Shown here one piece after another: positions 11,701 through 25,100 of a stretch of DNA of 64,000 nt. Within the stretch, counting starts at the first letter, position 1. Each line of letters opens with the position of its first letter. The DNA comes from Manihot esculenta (lineage: Eukaryota; Streptophyta; Magnoliopsida; Malpighiales; Euphorbiaceae): the NCBI RefSeq assembly GCF_001659605.2, contig NC_035178.2:8316062-8380061 (forward strand), in the 5' to 3' direction. Under the pieces are notes generated by a model. The model was given only the letters and a program-made list of their open reading frames with translations. It did no database searches and was not told where the DNA came from. The translations under genes and the position numbers were made by a program.

Positions 11701-14700
11701 AATAGGAGGAAGAGCTAGAAGGAAGTAGATGCACAAGTAATATTCACGTTTTTTAAAATAATGTTAAGAGATGAGAAATAATGGAGTGAATAAAAACATG
11801 TATGATGATTTTGTAGTACAATCACAGATAACTCAATTTAATTGCTTCCTAAATTTGTATAAATTATTTTTTGCATATAAATAATGGCTAAAATACTATA
11901 ATTTTAGAAATTTCCGCATTTAGCATACACTTTATTATTTATTAAATTAATAAAAAATGACAAACTTAATATCAAATATCTAGGAGATATTTAAAGAGTA
12001 ACATCAAAATATTATATCAAAATTTAAAATTAGATGTAAAAAAATTGTTATAATTATGGATAACTCCTAAAATAATTTGATTAAAGATAAAAAAATAATT
12101 AAATCGTTGTATTTAATTATAATTATAAAATCGTTGTATTTAATTATAATTATAGTTAAAACTTTAAAATTAACCAAAATTATTTTAAAATTTTGATTCT
12201 AATGGCAACATTTGTAAAAGGGTGAAGTCCAAAATTTAAATAAATCTGTTGGTTATAAATAACTAAGCAAATAAAAAAATATAAATGTATTTACATTTTT
12301 TTACAAATATAAATATTTTAATAAATTAAATAATTTTCTAACACTTTTACGGAAAATCTTTGTAGAATAATCGATTGCGATAAATTAAGTTAAAATTAAA
12401 AAGATTATCATAATAAAAATATATACTTTTATTAGCAAATATAACAATAATTATTAATTTGCCATCCTTTAATGGAAGAAACGTAAAAGACAAACTCAGC
12501 ATGGAGTTAATGAAGGTAAGAAAAAAAAAATGTCTCCGTTTATAATTTCTATTTAAAAAATATTTTTTATAGAAAATAATTTTCAATAAGATAATTTATT
12601 ATTTAATTTTAATTTAAAAAAATTTATTAATAAATTTATATATATATATATAGATCTTATTAAAAATATTAAGACCTGAAAAATAATTTTTTTTAAAAAA
12701 TTAATTTTTTATAAAATAATTTATTTTTTTATTTAATTAAAAAATATTTATCATTTATTAAATTTTTTGAATATTCTAAACATTTAAAAAATACAGAAAA
12801 TATTCTTTTAAAAAATATTTTCTTTGAAACAAATATAGTCTTAGTTCGAATAAGAATTCCGTAATAATTTAATTTAATTTAATTTATTAATTTTTTACTT
12901 AAAATGAAACTAATTATTTTTAATTTAAAAAATTATTTACAAAAATTAAACTTTTATATAATGTTATAAAATTTAATTTAATTTTTTTCTCACGAACATA
13001 AATTATTCCAAATGAAGAGATACATTCAGAAAGTCCAAAGATTTAAAAGGTAACTTATCCAATTTTTATTAATAATTAGTATAATAAATAAAATTAATTA
13101 ATTTCAAAAAATAGATTAAATCCAACATTTTAGAACTGTCTTTTAAGATTTTGATGTTCAAACTATAAAGTCTCGAAATTAAACATTAGTAAATAAAAAA
13201 ATATATAAAATCTCAAAATTAGACATTAGTATATAGAAGAAAATATTATTCATCTGCTAAACTAGATTTGAGTTCTCATATTTTTAATATTGGGGTAATT
13301 TTTATATGCAATCCTTCAATTTCAATTCATTCTAATTCTAATTTAAATATCATAAAATGCTGTTTACATACTACTGCAGATTTTTAAAATTAATAAAAAT
13401 AAATAAATATCTTTTTTTTCCCTCTCTATCTAATAAGATCAACTTATTTTTTATTTTCTTTTTCTTTCATAAAAATACATACTACTAAGTTTATTTTACT
13501 TAAATTGATAATAATATTAAAATTAATTATATTTATAGTAATATTTAAGAAAATTTATATATTATTTTATATCAATACTAAATATATTACATTTTGTGCA
13601 AGAACTATCGAGTTATATAAAAAAAGGAATACAAAAGATAAAGGCCCAAATCATTAAAAAAAATCAAATTAAAATAAACAAAATTAAATTCGACACGAAT
13701 CAAAATAGATAATAAAATAAAATAAAAATTAAAATTAGACTATGCAATCATAAATATAAATTAAAATTAGATGATTAATCATGTATGCCATTAGCATCAA
13801 ATTCATCGATTTTATCTATATGTATCCATTCATCGGCATGATTTCCAAACTTCGGAGTTGGAATTGACCAAGTAAGAAACCCACTGAAAAAAACATACAG
13901 AAGCACAACAACAAACGATAAACACCGACACCACTGGAATCGCATCCATCGGATAAATACACCATCGCAGAAAAATGTACAATACCATTGAAGTAAGAAA
14001 AACTAAAGGCAACCAACATGCAACTCACAAGCAAGTAATAGGACTTCAATAACAGAAGATATATGCGGACATAAACGAACCGAGGAAGAAGATGTCGCAA
14101 AGTCCAACCAAAGAAGGCTAATGAAAGCATTGACCACTACAAGTATTGATGCGATCTGGCGATAGTATAAATATTTAAAAGTTATTAATTTTTGGCTATT
14201 CCAAATAAAAATTTTGGCTATTTACAATTTAATTGAAAATTTTAAAAGTAGTATAATTGCTTAAAGTTTTATTTATATCAAAAGTCCGAAGTTTTTTTTG
14301 TTATTTTGTGATTTAATTCAATTATTTAAAAATTGGTAAAATTATTGAAAATGGCAAGTTTTATTATTTTGTATCTAATTTAAAATTTGAATTAGAAAAA
14401 CTGTGTTTTGCTGATGTGAAAATGCTATCTAACTTATTTTATTATATTTATATGATAAATTTCATTAAAAAAATCTAAAAAATAACATTAAAATATTATA
14501 CTATTAAAATAATATAAAGATTGAAATTCTAAAAATTTTTATATTTTTTTAAAATAAAAATAAAAAATTAGAGGAATAGAACTTGACACCTCTTAAATTT
14601 ATTCGAATACACTTACCGTTAAATTAAGTATGTGAGTGCAAAAAAAAAATTCTTATACTTAAGTTAAATTTTCATTATAATCTAAATTTAAAATATATAC

Positions 14701-14820
14701 ATATTTATAAATTTATTTCACGAGTATAAAACTGTACAATAAATAAAACTAATAATAAATAATTTTCAAAAAAAAAAAAAGTAATAACTAAGTGAATTTC
14801 CACCCGCCAAATAACGATTA
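11701..14820. other. AT-rich intergenic DNA upstream of the serine decarboxylase gene
   Basis: No gene is supported. It contains A/T tracts, a short (TA)n run near 12640, and a tandem duplication of a TTGTATTTAATTATAATTAT unit near 12105-12165. A less AT-rich island at about 13790-14150 holds minus-strand open frames up to 104 aa with no recognised domain. It could be a relic of a mobile element. Confidence 0.5.
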
Positions 14821-14840
14821 AATAGCGCAAAGGCTCTGCC

Positions 14841-14848
14841 TATAAATA
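14841..14848 (+). promoter_or_regulatory. TATA box of the serine decarboxylase gene
   Basis: TATAAATA lies about 180 bp upstream of the chosen start codon. It is followed by a CACATGTG palindrome (E-box core) and then a leader rich in CT. Position and sequence fit a plant core promoter; the transcription start is not mapped. Confidence 0.6.
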
Positions 14849-15022
14849 GTCACATGTGAAGGAAAGGCGAAGTCCCTCTGCACTTACCGTTTCGGTTCCC
14901 TCGATTTGAGCGATAGCCATTCGCACCTTTCTCTCTGTGGCATTTCCAGTATATAGTTGCTTAAAATCCATTTTCATTTGAAAAATCTATAATCTAATTT
15001 CTTGTTTTTAGACTCAAATCCT

Positions 15023-18000
15023 ATGGAATTTGCGGCGTATGTGAATGGAGAAAAGGCGGGGATCTTGGCGGAGGAGTTCGATCTGTCGGCTGCGAATGTG
15101 ATGGCCGTTGAGCCTCTGCCTCCGGTTGTAACGGCGGATGATGCGGTGGGAAGTAAAGATGGAAAGAAACAAAATGGAAGAAAGATTGTGTTAGGCAGAA
15201 ATGTGCACACCGAGTGTTTTGAGGTCACAGAGCCCGACGCTAACGATGACTTCACTGGTGATAAGGAAGCTTATATGGGCAGCGTTTTAGCTAGGTATCG
15301 ACAGATCTTGATGGAAAGAACCATGCATCAGATAGGTAAATGATATTATTAGGTTTCAATGGAATTCCCGTTGTCTGTTTCTTTGGTTATTTGGTTCGTT
15401 ATAGCTCTATTTGGTACGATTGGCCTTGAGGTTATGGATGAAGTTTCTTACAGTTCATGTTAGTGTTTGCATAGAAGTTGGCGTTGGTTGAGTGAGCTTG
15501 GAGATTTGAAATTTGTTTCAGTTCCAACTAGGTTTGACATTTTACACTCAGACTACTTGTTTCATGAAAAATATATTTTTCATATTTTTTTTATGTTTGA
15601 GCTTTGAAATATTAATTAATAAAAAATATTTTTCTAATAAAAAATTAACAGCATGTTTAATTACATAAAATAGGCATGTTTTTTAAAAAAAATTCCTTAT
15701 TTTTTAAAAAATTAAAAAATATGTTATTTTAATTTTTTTGTTCTAATTAAAAAATAGAAAATAAATTTTCGGTTTTATAAAGTGTGTTCGTTATTGTTGT
15801 AATTTTTTATTTGAAAATATTTTTAAAATAAAAAAATTAAAAACCAAAAACCATAAATACAGATTATTTAAATCATTATATTTCTTTATAATGTTTATGA
15901 AGTTGTTATTAATACTTTCAAATCTTATCTTCATCGGTTAAATTCAATTTTTTAAATATATATTTATTTAATTAATTTATAAAATATATTTTATAAAAAA
16001 ATTAATTATTTACTCCTTAAACTATAAAAAAACTCATTAATTAACTTTTTAATTTTAAAAAATACATTAAAATGATTGAATTTTAATAAAATTATTAATT
16101 AATTTTTTATTAATTTTTAATTTTTAAATATTTTATTATTTAATTTATATAATATGAAAAAACTAATTAATTAATAGTTTAATTTTATAAAAATATATAT
16201 TAACTCTTTTCTTTGTATTAAAAGAATTTTAAACCTTTTATAAGAAAAACACCTACTATCAAATGAAATTTATTAGTTGATCTCTTAATTTTTAAAAATA
16301 TATTAAAACATTTCTAAAAATTAAAAAATATACTAATTAGTCATTCTATTAGTTTAGCTGTGTTTTATTATTTAGATCCCGCAGTAAAAAAATATTCGAT
16401 TTTGTAAAAATATTTACTAATTTGCTTCTAAAAATATTTACTAATTTGCTTTTTTGTATTGAGAACATTTTAAACTTTTTTACAATGCTTAAATGAATAG
16501 ATGGATTAATTAGTATATTTTTAAAATTTCAGCGATATTTTAATATATTTTTAAAATTAAAATGATTAAATAGTGAATTATCATATATTACAAGGACTAA
16601 ATAATAAATTTTTATTTTTGTAATATTTAACAGCTAAAATTATAAATTGAATGTTAAGATTAGACATTGAATTTCTGATAATTAATTTAATTTTTATGAT
16701 AAAAAAATTTATTAATTAATACATTGATTTTAAAAATACATTAAAATATTTTTTTAAAAAATATTATATATTTTATAAAAATAATTTAGTATATATTATA
16801 ATCATTTATAAAATTATTTATATCGTATTTAAAAAAACATTTTGTTATTTTATTTTTATATAACAAAGAATAGTTGTGCAAATAAATTTTAGAAAACAGT
16901 TTTGAAGAAATAAATAATAAAAATAAAAAAATTGTTTTTAATTTTTAAAAAATAAAAATTAAAAATCGCATTTTATAATAAAAGTGAAAAACACTGAAAT
17001 AATTATTTTTTAAGTTTTCTTTCATTAGATTAAAAAATTAAAAAATACAGTTTTTCGAAAATGAAAAACAAGAATTTCATGTGTAGATAAACTTTATATT
17101 AATAAAATATGATTTTTAATAATTACGTTTATATAATTAGAGATGCATAATTTTTTATTTTAAATTAATATAAAATTATGATTTTTTTTATTTTAAATTA
17201 ATATAAAAATTAAGATGGAGTGTATTATAAAAAAATAAATATATTTTTTTAAAAAATAATGATAATAAATTCTTTCAAAATTGTTCCCATATTGTAGAAA
17301 TTTCTATGATGAATAAATAGCTTTACAAATGAATGAATTAAATCAAATTAGAAAATAAAAAGATTTATACAAACTTTTGGTTACCACTTTATAGAAAATC
17401 ATTAGATATAGATATGTTAAATACCATTGACTCGATCGTTGAAAAAATATCTCTATCAAAACATTATGTTCATATTTTTTAATTAAAAATAATTTTTAAT
17501 ATTACATAAAATAAATATATTTTTTTAATTTTTCATGGAAAATAAATTTAAAAAAATAAAAATAAAACTGACATAAAAAACAGAAAATTATTTTATTTTA
17601 AGAAAAACGTCATCCTCTTTTAAGAAAAATAAATTATTTTCTACGCTTTAAAATTTATTAATATATTTTATATTTTAAATTAAAATTTTAACAATAGAAA
17701 ATAGGTTATGTTATCAGAAATTTATTTACATGTCTTTCATAAAAACTATTTTTCAAGTTATTTTGGCAAAAAAGTGGAGGTTAAAGGTGTTTAAAATGAC
17801 TTACAAATATATGTGTTATGCTAAAAGGGAAAACTTGTCTGGAATTCTATCCATGACACATCTCCCAAGAAAAAAATCACATAGCAGCCGCCCTCATGTG
17901 TGCCGGGTTCAATGATAGATCGATCGACCTAGTAGTTTTCCTATGCTAATATTCTCTGTTATTATTTAGAACTGGGTTTAAGTTATTGTTGTCTAGTTTA

Positions 18001-20026
18001 TTATTCATAGAAATCGAAGAGGAACAAGTTGGATGCATATTAAGTTCTTTTTGGTTTTGATAGTAGTCGGTTTCTCTCGTTTTAGAACGAGGTCAGTTCC
18101 TGAAGATATAGTTTCAAAACCTATCAAATCATATGCAAGCAGGTCGGTCTAATATTACACGATTCAGTTTCATGATTTGAAGCGGATCGGACTGATCACA
18201 CAGATGGGCCTACCGAAAGAAAGTCTTGCCCGATGATGTGATGAGAAGTAAGGAAAACGAGTCTAGTCACATCGGGTCCGTCAGCACGCGCATCAAAAGA
18301 ATTAAATGGTCGCCTGATATTGAGAAATGCTTTCGTAAATACGTTCAGAGAGAGGGACGTGAATGATAGGTAACGCCTGAATAATAGAGAGGGAGGAATG
18401 TAGGTTTACAGGTTGCGCTATAGGAGGAAAAAGGATAAAAGGGTAAAAGGAAAAGAAATAAAAAGGAGAGAAGTAATCTCTTGGACTAAGCTTACAAGTG
18501 TTTGGATTGTTATTTAATAGAAATGCTTTTCAGAGACTTGTTATTTAATAGAAATTCTTTCTAAAGTTTACAAGTATTTGGGTTGTCAATCTAGCAAATA
18601 GTTAGAAGATTCCAAATGTCATATCTGATAGTTTTATCTGATACAGGTTATCCATATAATCTGGATTTTGATTATGGTGCTTTGGCACAGTTTCAACATT
18701 TCTCCATCAACAATCTTGGTGATCCATTTATTGAAAGTGGTTATGGTGTCCATTCAAGACAGTTTGAAATAGGTGTTTTAGATTGGTTTGCCCGTCTATG
18801 GGAGATAGAGAAAAATGAATACTGGGGTTACGTAACAAATTGCGGCACAGAAGGAAATCTTCATGGGATTTTATTAGGGTGAGTATTTTTCACCTCTGGC
18901 TTTGTTGTGCTTCTTTAGTTCCTGTTGGTTATTGAGTGTCTGAAATGAGTGGAATGGTTAAAAACCATGCAGGAGGGAAGCGTTTCCAGATGGGATTCTG
19001 TACGCATCACGAGAGTCGCATTATTCTGTATACAAAGCTGCTCGCATGTATAGAATGGAATGTGTGAAGATAGACTGTCTAATATCTGGTGAAATTGATT
19101 GTGCGGATTTCAAGGTTAAACTACTTGCTAACAAGGATAAACCAGCCATCATCAATGTTAACTTGGGTATTTTTCTTACTGTTAGGCATATAAAGTATAA
19201 CATTGTCTTTCTGCAAGCATATTACTAATTTGTTTCAATGTGCTATTAATTATTAATGCAGGCACAACTGTGAAAGGAGCTGTAGATGACCTTGATCTTG
19301 TCATACGAACCCTTGAAGAAAGTGGATTTACACACGATCGGTTTTATATCCACTGTGATGGAGCCTCATTTGGACTTTGTTTGCCTTTTGTCAAGCGGGT
19401 AAGTGATGGTTTTATCTGGCTGTTACTGTCAGTCTATTGGGCTTATTATTGCTTGTGGTGAATAGGCGCCGAAGATCACTTTCAAAAAGCCCATTGGTAG
19501 TGTGAGTGTTTCTGGTCACAAGTTTGTCGGCAGTCCAATGCCATGTGGTGTACAGATAACAAGGATGAAACACATCAATGCTCTCTCAAGAAATGTTGAG
19601 TACCTCGCTTCAAAGGATGCTACAATCATGGGAAGCCGCAATGGCCATGCTTCTATCTTCCTTTGGTACACTCTCAACAGAAAAGGCTACAAAGGATTCC
19701 AAAAAGAAGTGCAGAAGTGTCTCAGAAATGCTCATTACTTGAAGGACGGACTACGTGATGCTGGGATTAGTGCTATGTTGAATGAGCTGAGCTGCACAGT
19801 TGTGTTTGAGCGGCCTCGAGATGAGGAGTTTGTGCGGCGGTGGCAACTAATTTGTGAAGGGAACATTGCACATGCTGTGGCGATGCCCAATATCACTGTT
19901 GAAAAGTTGGATGATTTCTTGAATGAATTAATTGAGAAGCGCTCAACTTGGTATCTGGATGGACAGTTTCCATGTATTGCAGCTGATGTGGGAAATGAGA
20001 ATTGTGTTTGTGCTCTGCACAAGTGA
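15023..20026 (+). CDS. SDC: Serine decarboxylase (PLP-dependent, group II decarboxylase family)
   Basis: Five exons with GT-AG borders join in frame: 15023-15335, 18647-18878, 18973-19166, 19262-19398 and 19466-20026, giving 478 aa, normal for plant serine decarboxylases. The enzyme converts serine to ethanolamine, feeding choline and phospholipid synthesis. Recognisable segments are [17 protein letters not shown] and [17 protein letters not shown] in exon 1, [14 protein letters not shown] and [11 protein letters not shown] in exon 2, and [12 protein letters not shown] in exon 4 (the Asp that pairs with the PLP ring). [15 protein letters not shown] in exon 5 carries the PLP-binding Lys. Exon 1 is open upstream to 15002 but the first ATG in frame is 15023. 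Intron 1 is very long (3.3 kb, 15336-18646). Exon 4 reads SFGLCLPF where I recall LFGLMMPF in relatives, a small divergence near the active site. No break is seen. Confidence 0.93.
15336..18646 (+). other. Long first intron of the serine decarboxylase gene
   Basis: The donor is ATAG|GTAAATG and the acceptor GATACAG|GT. Most of it is A/T-rich and holds MITE-like sequence near 16210-16640 with the motif ACTAATTAGTC and the TTAGTTGATCTC type, akin to the element at 55.6 kb. A distinctly less AT-rich block at about 17880-18480 has no coding frame and looks like a retroelement remnant. It contains a short repeat, TTGTTATTTAATAGAAAT, at about 18509 and 18538. Confidence 0.55.
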
Positions 20027-22157
20027 AGAATTTTCAGGAATGGTAATTACTCTATTGTTCTTGTAGTTTAATTATGTTTGATTGCTGAGTTGAAGTTTCC
20101 CTACGTTTCCGTAATTTCATATATTCTTGTTCATTTGTCCTACGAAGAAATCTTATAATACAATCGTACAATAATTATTAATGTGCAAACTGTTATACAT
20201 GCAATATGTCACAAGTCAAGTGATTGCCTTCTATTAGGTATTTGGTTCAAACTGAAAAAAATTGATTGAATTGAATTAATTTAAAAATTCAATTTGATTT
20301 TTTATTTATTTCGATTTGATTCAATTTTTAATTTTAAAAATTTCAATTATTTCAGTTCGATTTAATTTTAATAAAAAAAAATTAAAAACCAAACCGATTA
20401 GTGATAATAGTATATTATTTTTAATAATATAGAGATAGTACATCATATTAAAATTAAAATATTTTAAATAAATTTTAAAATAAAAATAAAGTGTAAAAAA
20501 TAAAAATTTATTAAAATTTCAAATCGAAATAAATTGAATCGAATCAGACCGGTCGATTCGATTTTAATAAAAATCTATTCGATTCGATTTTTATAAATAC
20601 TAAAATTTTAATTTTTAATTTATTTAGTTCAATTCAATTTTAAAGCAAACCGATCGAATGTTCACTCTTTATGCAATTATCTAGCATGTTTTCTCATATA
20701 TATATATCATGTATATATATCATGGTAATTTAATGATCGATATCTACATTAACATAGAAATCTATATCTGGTCCAGCTGCACTTGCTCCGCTGATCGACT
20801 TCCCCTTGTCTTTCCTTTTTGTTTCATACTTTCTTCTCTCTTTTTGTCTGAAAAGGTCAACAACTTCCTAGCTGAAGGACGCAAACCCCCTACAGATTTC
20901 AGCTATTGTGTAAATTTAAACTCTTTTTTTTTATTATTCATTTAATTTTAATTTAGAATCAAATTCAAGTTTTTATAATTCTAAAATAATTTGAGTGCCA
21001 TTAAATTTAAATTTATTAATATGTAAATCCAGACTTAAACATTTGATCGTGGATAAAGTAGCATGTAATCGTATTATGATGTCATTCATAAGAGATTACC
21101 GTATTGCAGTCCCAAAGAGGCTTAGAGAAAAAAAAAAGTCGTAAATGCTGATGTTTAATTTTATGTTAAAAAAATAAATAAATAAATAAAATCTTCATGC
21201 TGCTAATTAGAAGAAATTAGAAATCCACTGAAAATCAAATAGAGGAAATGACTCCACAAAAAACAATAAATACGCCACGCTAAGTTTTTGTTGCAAATAA
21301 TTTTAAATATTTAAAAGAAAAATTACTATTTAATTAAAAATTATTATTTAATCTTTTTATTATAAAAAAATTCATTAATTAATCACTCAATTTTAAAAAA
21401 TAAATTAAATAATAATTAAAATTTTAAAGAATCTACTGATCTTTCAATTAGTTCATCACTCAATTTTAAAAAATAAATTAAATAAATTAAATAATAACTG
21501 AAATTTTAAAAAATTTATTAGTCCAAATAATTTTAGTCATAATCTATTGGCAAAAATTTAAAATATCTTTATCAGAAAATTAATTAATAAATTTTTTTAA
21601 AATTTAAAAAATATTTTAATATTTATTTAATTCAAAAAATTTAAATATATTTTAATGTATTTTCATTAACTATCAAAGTTTTTTCATATGACAGAAATTA
21701 AATATTAATTTCTCCATATTTTAACTTATATTTAGTTTACATCCATCATATTTAAATATTGATGGATGTAAATATAATAATGAATTATAGACCACTATTT
21801 CTTCATTAATGTAAAATTCATCCCCTAACAAATTTAGGAAAATCCATACATTTTATCTCATCCCATGATCAACCAAGGATCAATTTTCCTCATTCTAATT
21901 TATCCATACATGAATATTACAGGAAGCAACCATCCATCAATATTTCACAAAAGACCTAACTTGTTTCAACATGTTATGATTAACATCTGTCCTAAAGAGA
22001 ACGTAGTTTTTGCTTGGTGTCACAAGCAACTCAGAAAAAAACACAACTTTTACTAACGCATGTACAAGCTTACATATACAAGATGCTAGCTAGTTGAAAT
22101 TTTAGTTCCTAATTTTGCAACATTTGAATACAAAAGATTCAAGCTTCTCAACAAACA
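20027..22157. other. Intergenic region between convergent SDC and bZIP genes
   Basis: It holds the 3' end of the decarboxylase gene and, on the opposite strand, of the bZIP gene. AT-rich DNA surrounds a degraded hAT-like element (20235-20671). MITE-like sequence near 21300-21600 repeats TTAATTAATCACTCAATTTT. No further gene is seen. Confidence 0.5.
20235..20671. mobile_element. Degraded hAT-like element of the TTCGGTT family
   Basis: Terminal sequences TAGGTATTTGGTTCAAACTG and CCGATCGAATGTTCACTCTTTA resemble a mutated form of the TAGGGGTGAGCATTCGG / CCGAATAGTGCTCACCCCTA ends seen at 31280-33293. The interior has the same GATTCGATTC-type subterminal repeats and AT core. No clean 8-bp duplication is visible. 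Confidence 0.45.
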
Positions 22158-25100
22158 CTATACCCTCTGGCTGAAGTTTGTGAAGCCAGGATGGGGCTGC
22201 TCGTTGAGAGTCTGGTTGTTGGCAGATGGCTGAGGCACGTGTCGCTGCTGCTGCTGGTGTTGCTGGGCTAGGGAACTGCCAAAGTGATGTAAGACCGGTT
22301 GATGGGAGGAGAACAATGGAGTCGATCCTCGGTTGAAAGGGTTTCCACTGACAGATGGAATTTGTCTAGTTGCTATCTTAAGCCGCTGCACCTCTTCCCT
22401 CAATGCTTCATTCAAAGCTGCAGAAGTAGACCACAGAAAGGTGCATAAATAATATGCTTGATTTAATTCCTATAAAAGATTGGATGAGAGGGGAAAAGAA
22501 AAAGAAAGTGATTATGTTTAAAAGGATTGTCCACAGTATTATTCCAAAACCGCATAGAAAGAAGTTCCGTATTGCCTGATTTATCAAAATCTACGTTGCA
22601 TAACTATATGCATGCACACAAGACATGCATGCATGCTAGGAAGTCACAAATGGAGGCACATCCATGTCAATTAAACTGTTTAAAAGATAGATATTCAGAT
22701 ACCAGCAGGGAGAATTTAAGCTAAAGTAACATTTAAATGTTGAATGATTAGAAAAACATGATTACTCAAGTTCCATGGCTCCTAGATGCGTAATTAAAAT
22801 AGCAAAAACTGTTCTTTTTGGCATGCATACCGTCTCTAAGTTGTGCTTGTTGCTCCATAGCCTGTAATCGCAATTTGAGTTCCTTATTTTCAGTTGTTAA
22901 TCCAGTAGTGTCTCTCTGCATCAATAAAGGAATATGCATGAGCACTAATTTCCTTGTATTTTTTTTCCCATGTTTTTGCTCATGAAATTCTCTCTTTATA
23001 AAAGGAGAATTTACTAATAAAAGAAAATTACTTAATTACAAATAAGATGTATGAGATATCCTTTGCATGAAACATAGAAGAGAAAAATTAACAAGTGATG
23101 CCATACAAAAATATAGCCAAAAACTAAATTTATCCCATAGTAAATTTACTCGTTAGGTTTTTAGTAAATTAATTAACACAGCAGTTTTGTACTTATAACA
23201 TGGGGTGTTGTCAAGCTGACTAGCAGCTTCGGTATGTACAAACTGGCATATCTATGAACCGTGCACCCTTATTATAGCACAATAAATTTACACAAGCAGC
23301 ACTGAAGGTGAGAAAGGAAACCAGATACTTGCTTTTTATAATTTTCAATGAGCATTATGGCATCAAATCTTGTGGCAAACACAAGTAAAACATGCACCTA
23401 CCATGCCCGAAATCCCATCATTATGTACAAAATTATTACATAGATGTTGAACAGAAAGTGTACCTCATCCATCATTATGTACAAAATTATTACATAGATG
23501 TTGAACAGAAAGTGTACTGCATCTTTGTTGACTTTGGTTAACATTTCAAATAAAATACAAGACATGTATGAAGGCTCCATTAACTTCATGGAGAATGTTT
23601 TTGTTTTCAAGTAAAATATTTCCAATAAGGCTAGTTTCATTTTAAAAAAAGAAAATCATTAGGGTTCCATTTCATTTCCAAGAGAAACTTTTCTGTATTT
23701 GCAGGACATGGAAAAAGTGATAATGGAAATATTTCACCAAGCAAAGAGAAAATTAAGCTGTTCTGAAGAAAATTAACTTCTTGTTTCCAAAACAGAAAGA
23801 ATTCACAAAAAGGTGTAAGCAACCTATAAGAAACCAGAATAGGCATGTATCCATTGGTCTATCAATCATCCCCAACAGCCACTAAACACTGGCAACAAGC
23901 ATACTTTACGCTCTTGTGTTTAGTAATTTTCCTTCATATTTAATTCACAAAAGAAAATTTTTACTTTTTGTAGGCCAAAAAATTTTTATAGTCTAATAAA
24001 GAAATATATATTTCCCAATATACTCCAAATACCATAACATAACTTTTTAAGTAATTTTCAGAAAATCTTTTCCATCAACAAATTATTCACCAAGAAACAA
24101 ATTGAGCAAATTATATTCTGCATATTAATAACTAGACAATAGTGACATATTTGTTTAGCCTATACTGGTAATATGAAACTGTTAATGAACACTGAAAACA
24201 TGATAAGGAAAGCCTAGCCTGTACTTCTGATGAAATTTCCAAATATAATTATTTGCAGATATTGCCAAGACAGACAAGCTAGAGGGGATGTTAATACAGC
24301 ATTTAATGGATAACATTAAAAAATTACAAAGATTTGACTAGCAACTTAAATAATTGCTTCTGGCTTGTTTTTACTAAAAACACTATCAACCCTTCAGCAC
24401 AGCTAGTCGCAATGAATGCGAGATTATTCCTAAACCTCCAATCAAAATGACCAAGAAATTCTACAAGCTAAGCTAACTGGAACATTCATTATTGCTTACT
24501 AGTTCTGACTCATGGATTATAGATAGGCAGATGGCAAAAGAGGGGGGGTAAACACATCTCCACCTTGGTCAGCTCTTGGGAATTTCAAGACCATGTATTG
24601 TGGAAGGTCCCAGGTGGCCTGCAGGTATAGTTTATGGATGCTTTTCTCAAGGGGCTAAGGCTAATATCTACTACTAAAGATGATGTAAGCATCAAAAGTC
24701 AGCAGGTATGGGAACAGATTCAGCAGAATGGTATGTTGCATAGTTGCTACACAACATGTATGGTTGGATGAGTTGTACATATGCATTGCAAACATACGAG
24801 AGTTTTTAAATATTTTAACATGTGAATAGGTGCATACTGAAGTAAATAGTTTTGCATACTCAAGTAAAATGCCAGTAAAATTTTGCAGATTGAGAACAAA
24901 AGAGTGTAAATTTTATTCAAACCACTGTCTTGCAATGCCTGATCCAATGGGCCGTGCACCAATTGGGAATGCATAACCAATGTCCAGGAACAACCGGGTT
25001 ATTACAAGGAAATAAAAATTACAATATGGGATTAGTACACGTTCTTGACATGGTTCCAAACATAAAAAAAGGATAATATGGTTTCCTAATATAGATCTGT

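Noticed and set aside
13816..14130. 104-aa minus-strand hydrophobic open frame
   Set aside because: Repetitive Leu/Phe/Tyr composition without a domain, in an island of unclear origin. There is no promoter or splice context, so it is not reported as a gene.
18616..18646. ATG at 18616 as an alternative start for the decarboxylase
   Set aside because: The frame before 18647 is intron; exon 1 at 15023 supplies the conserved [12 protein letters not shown] segment and joins in phase.
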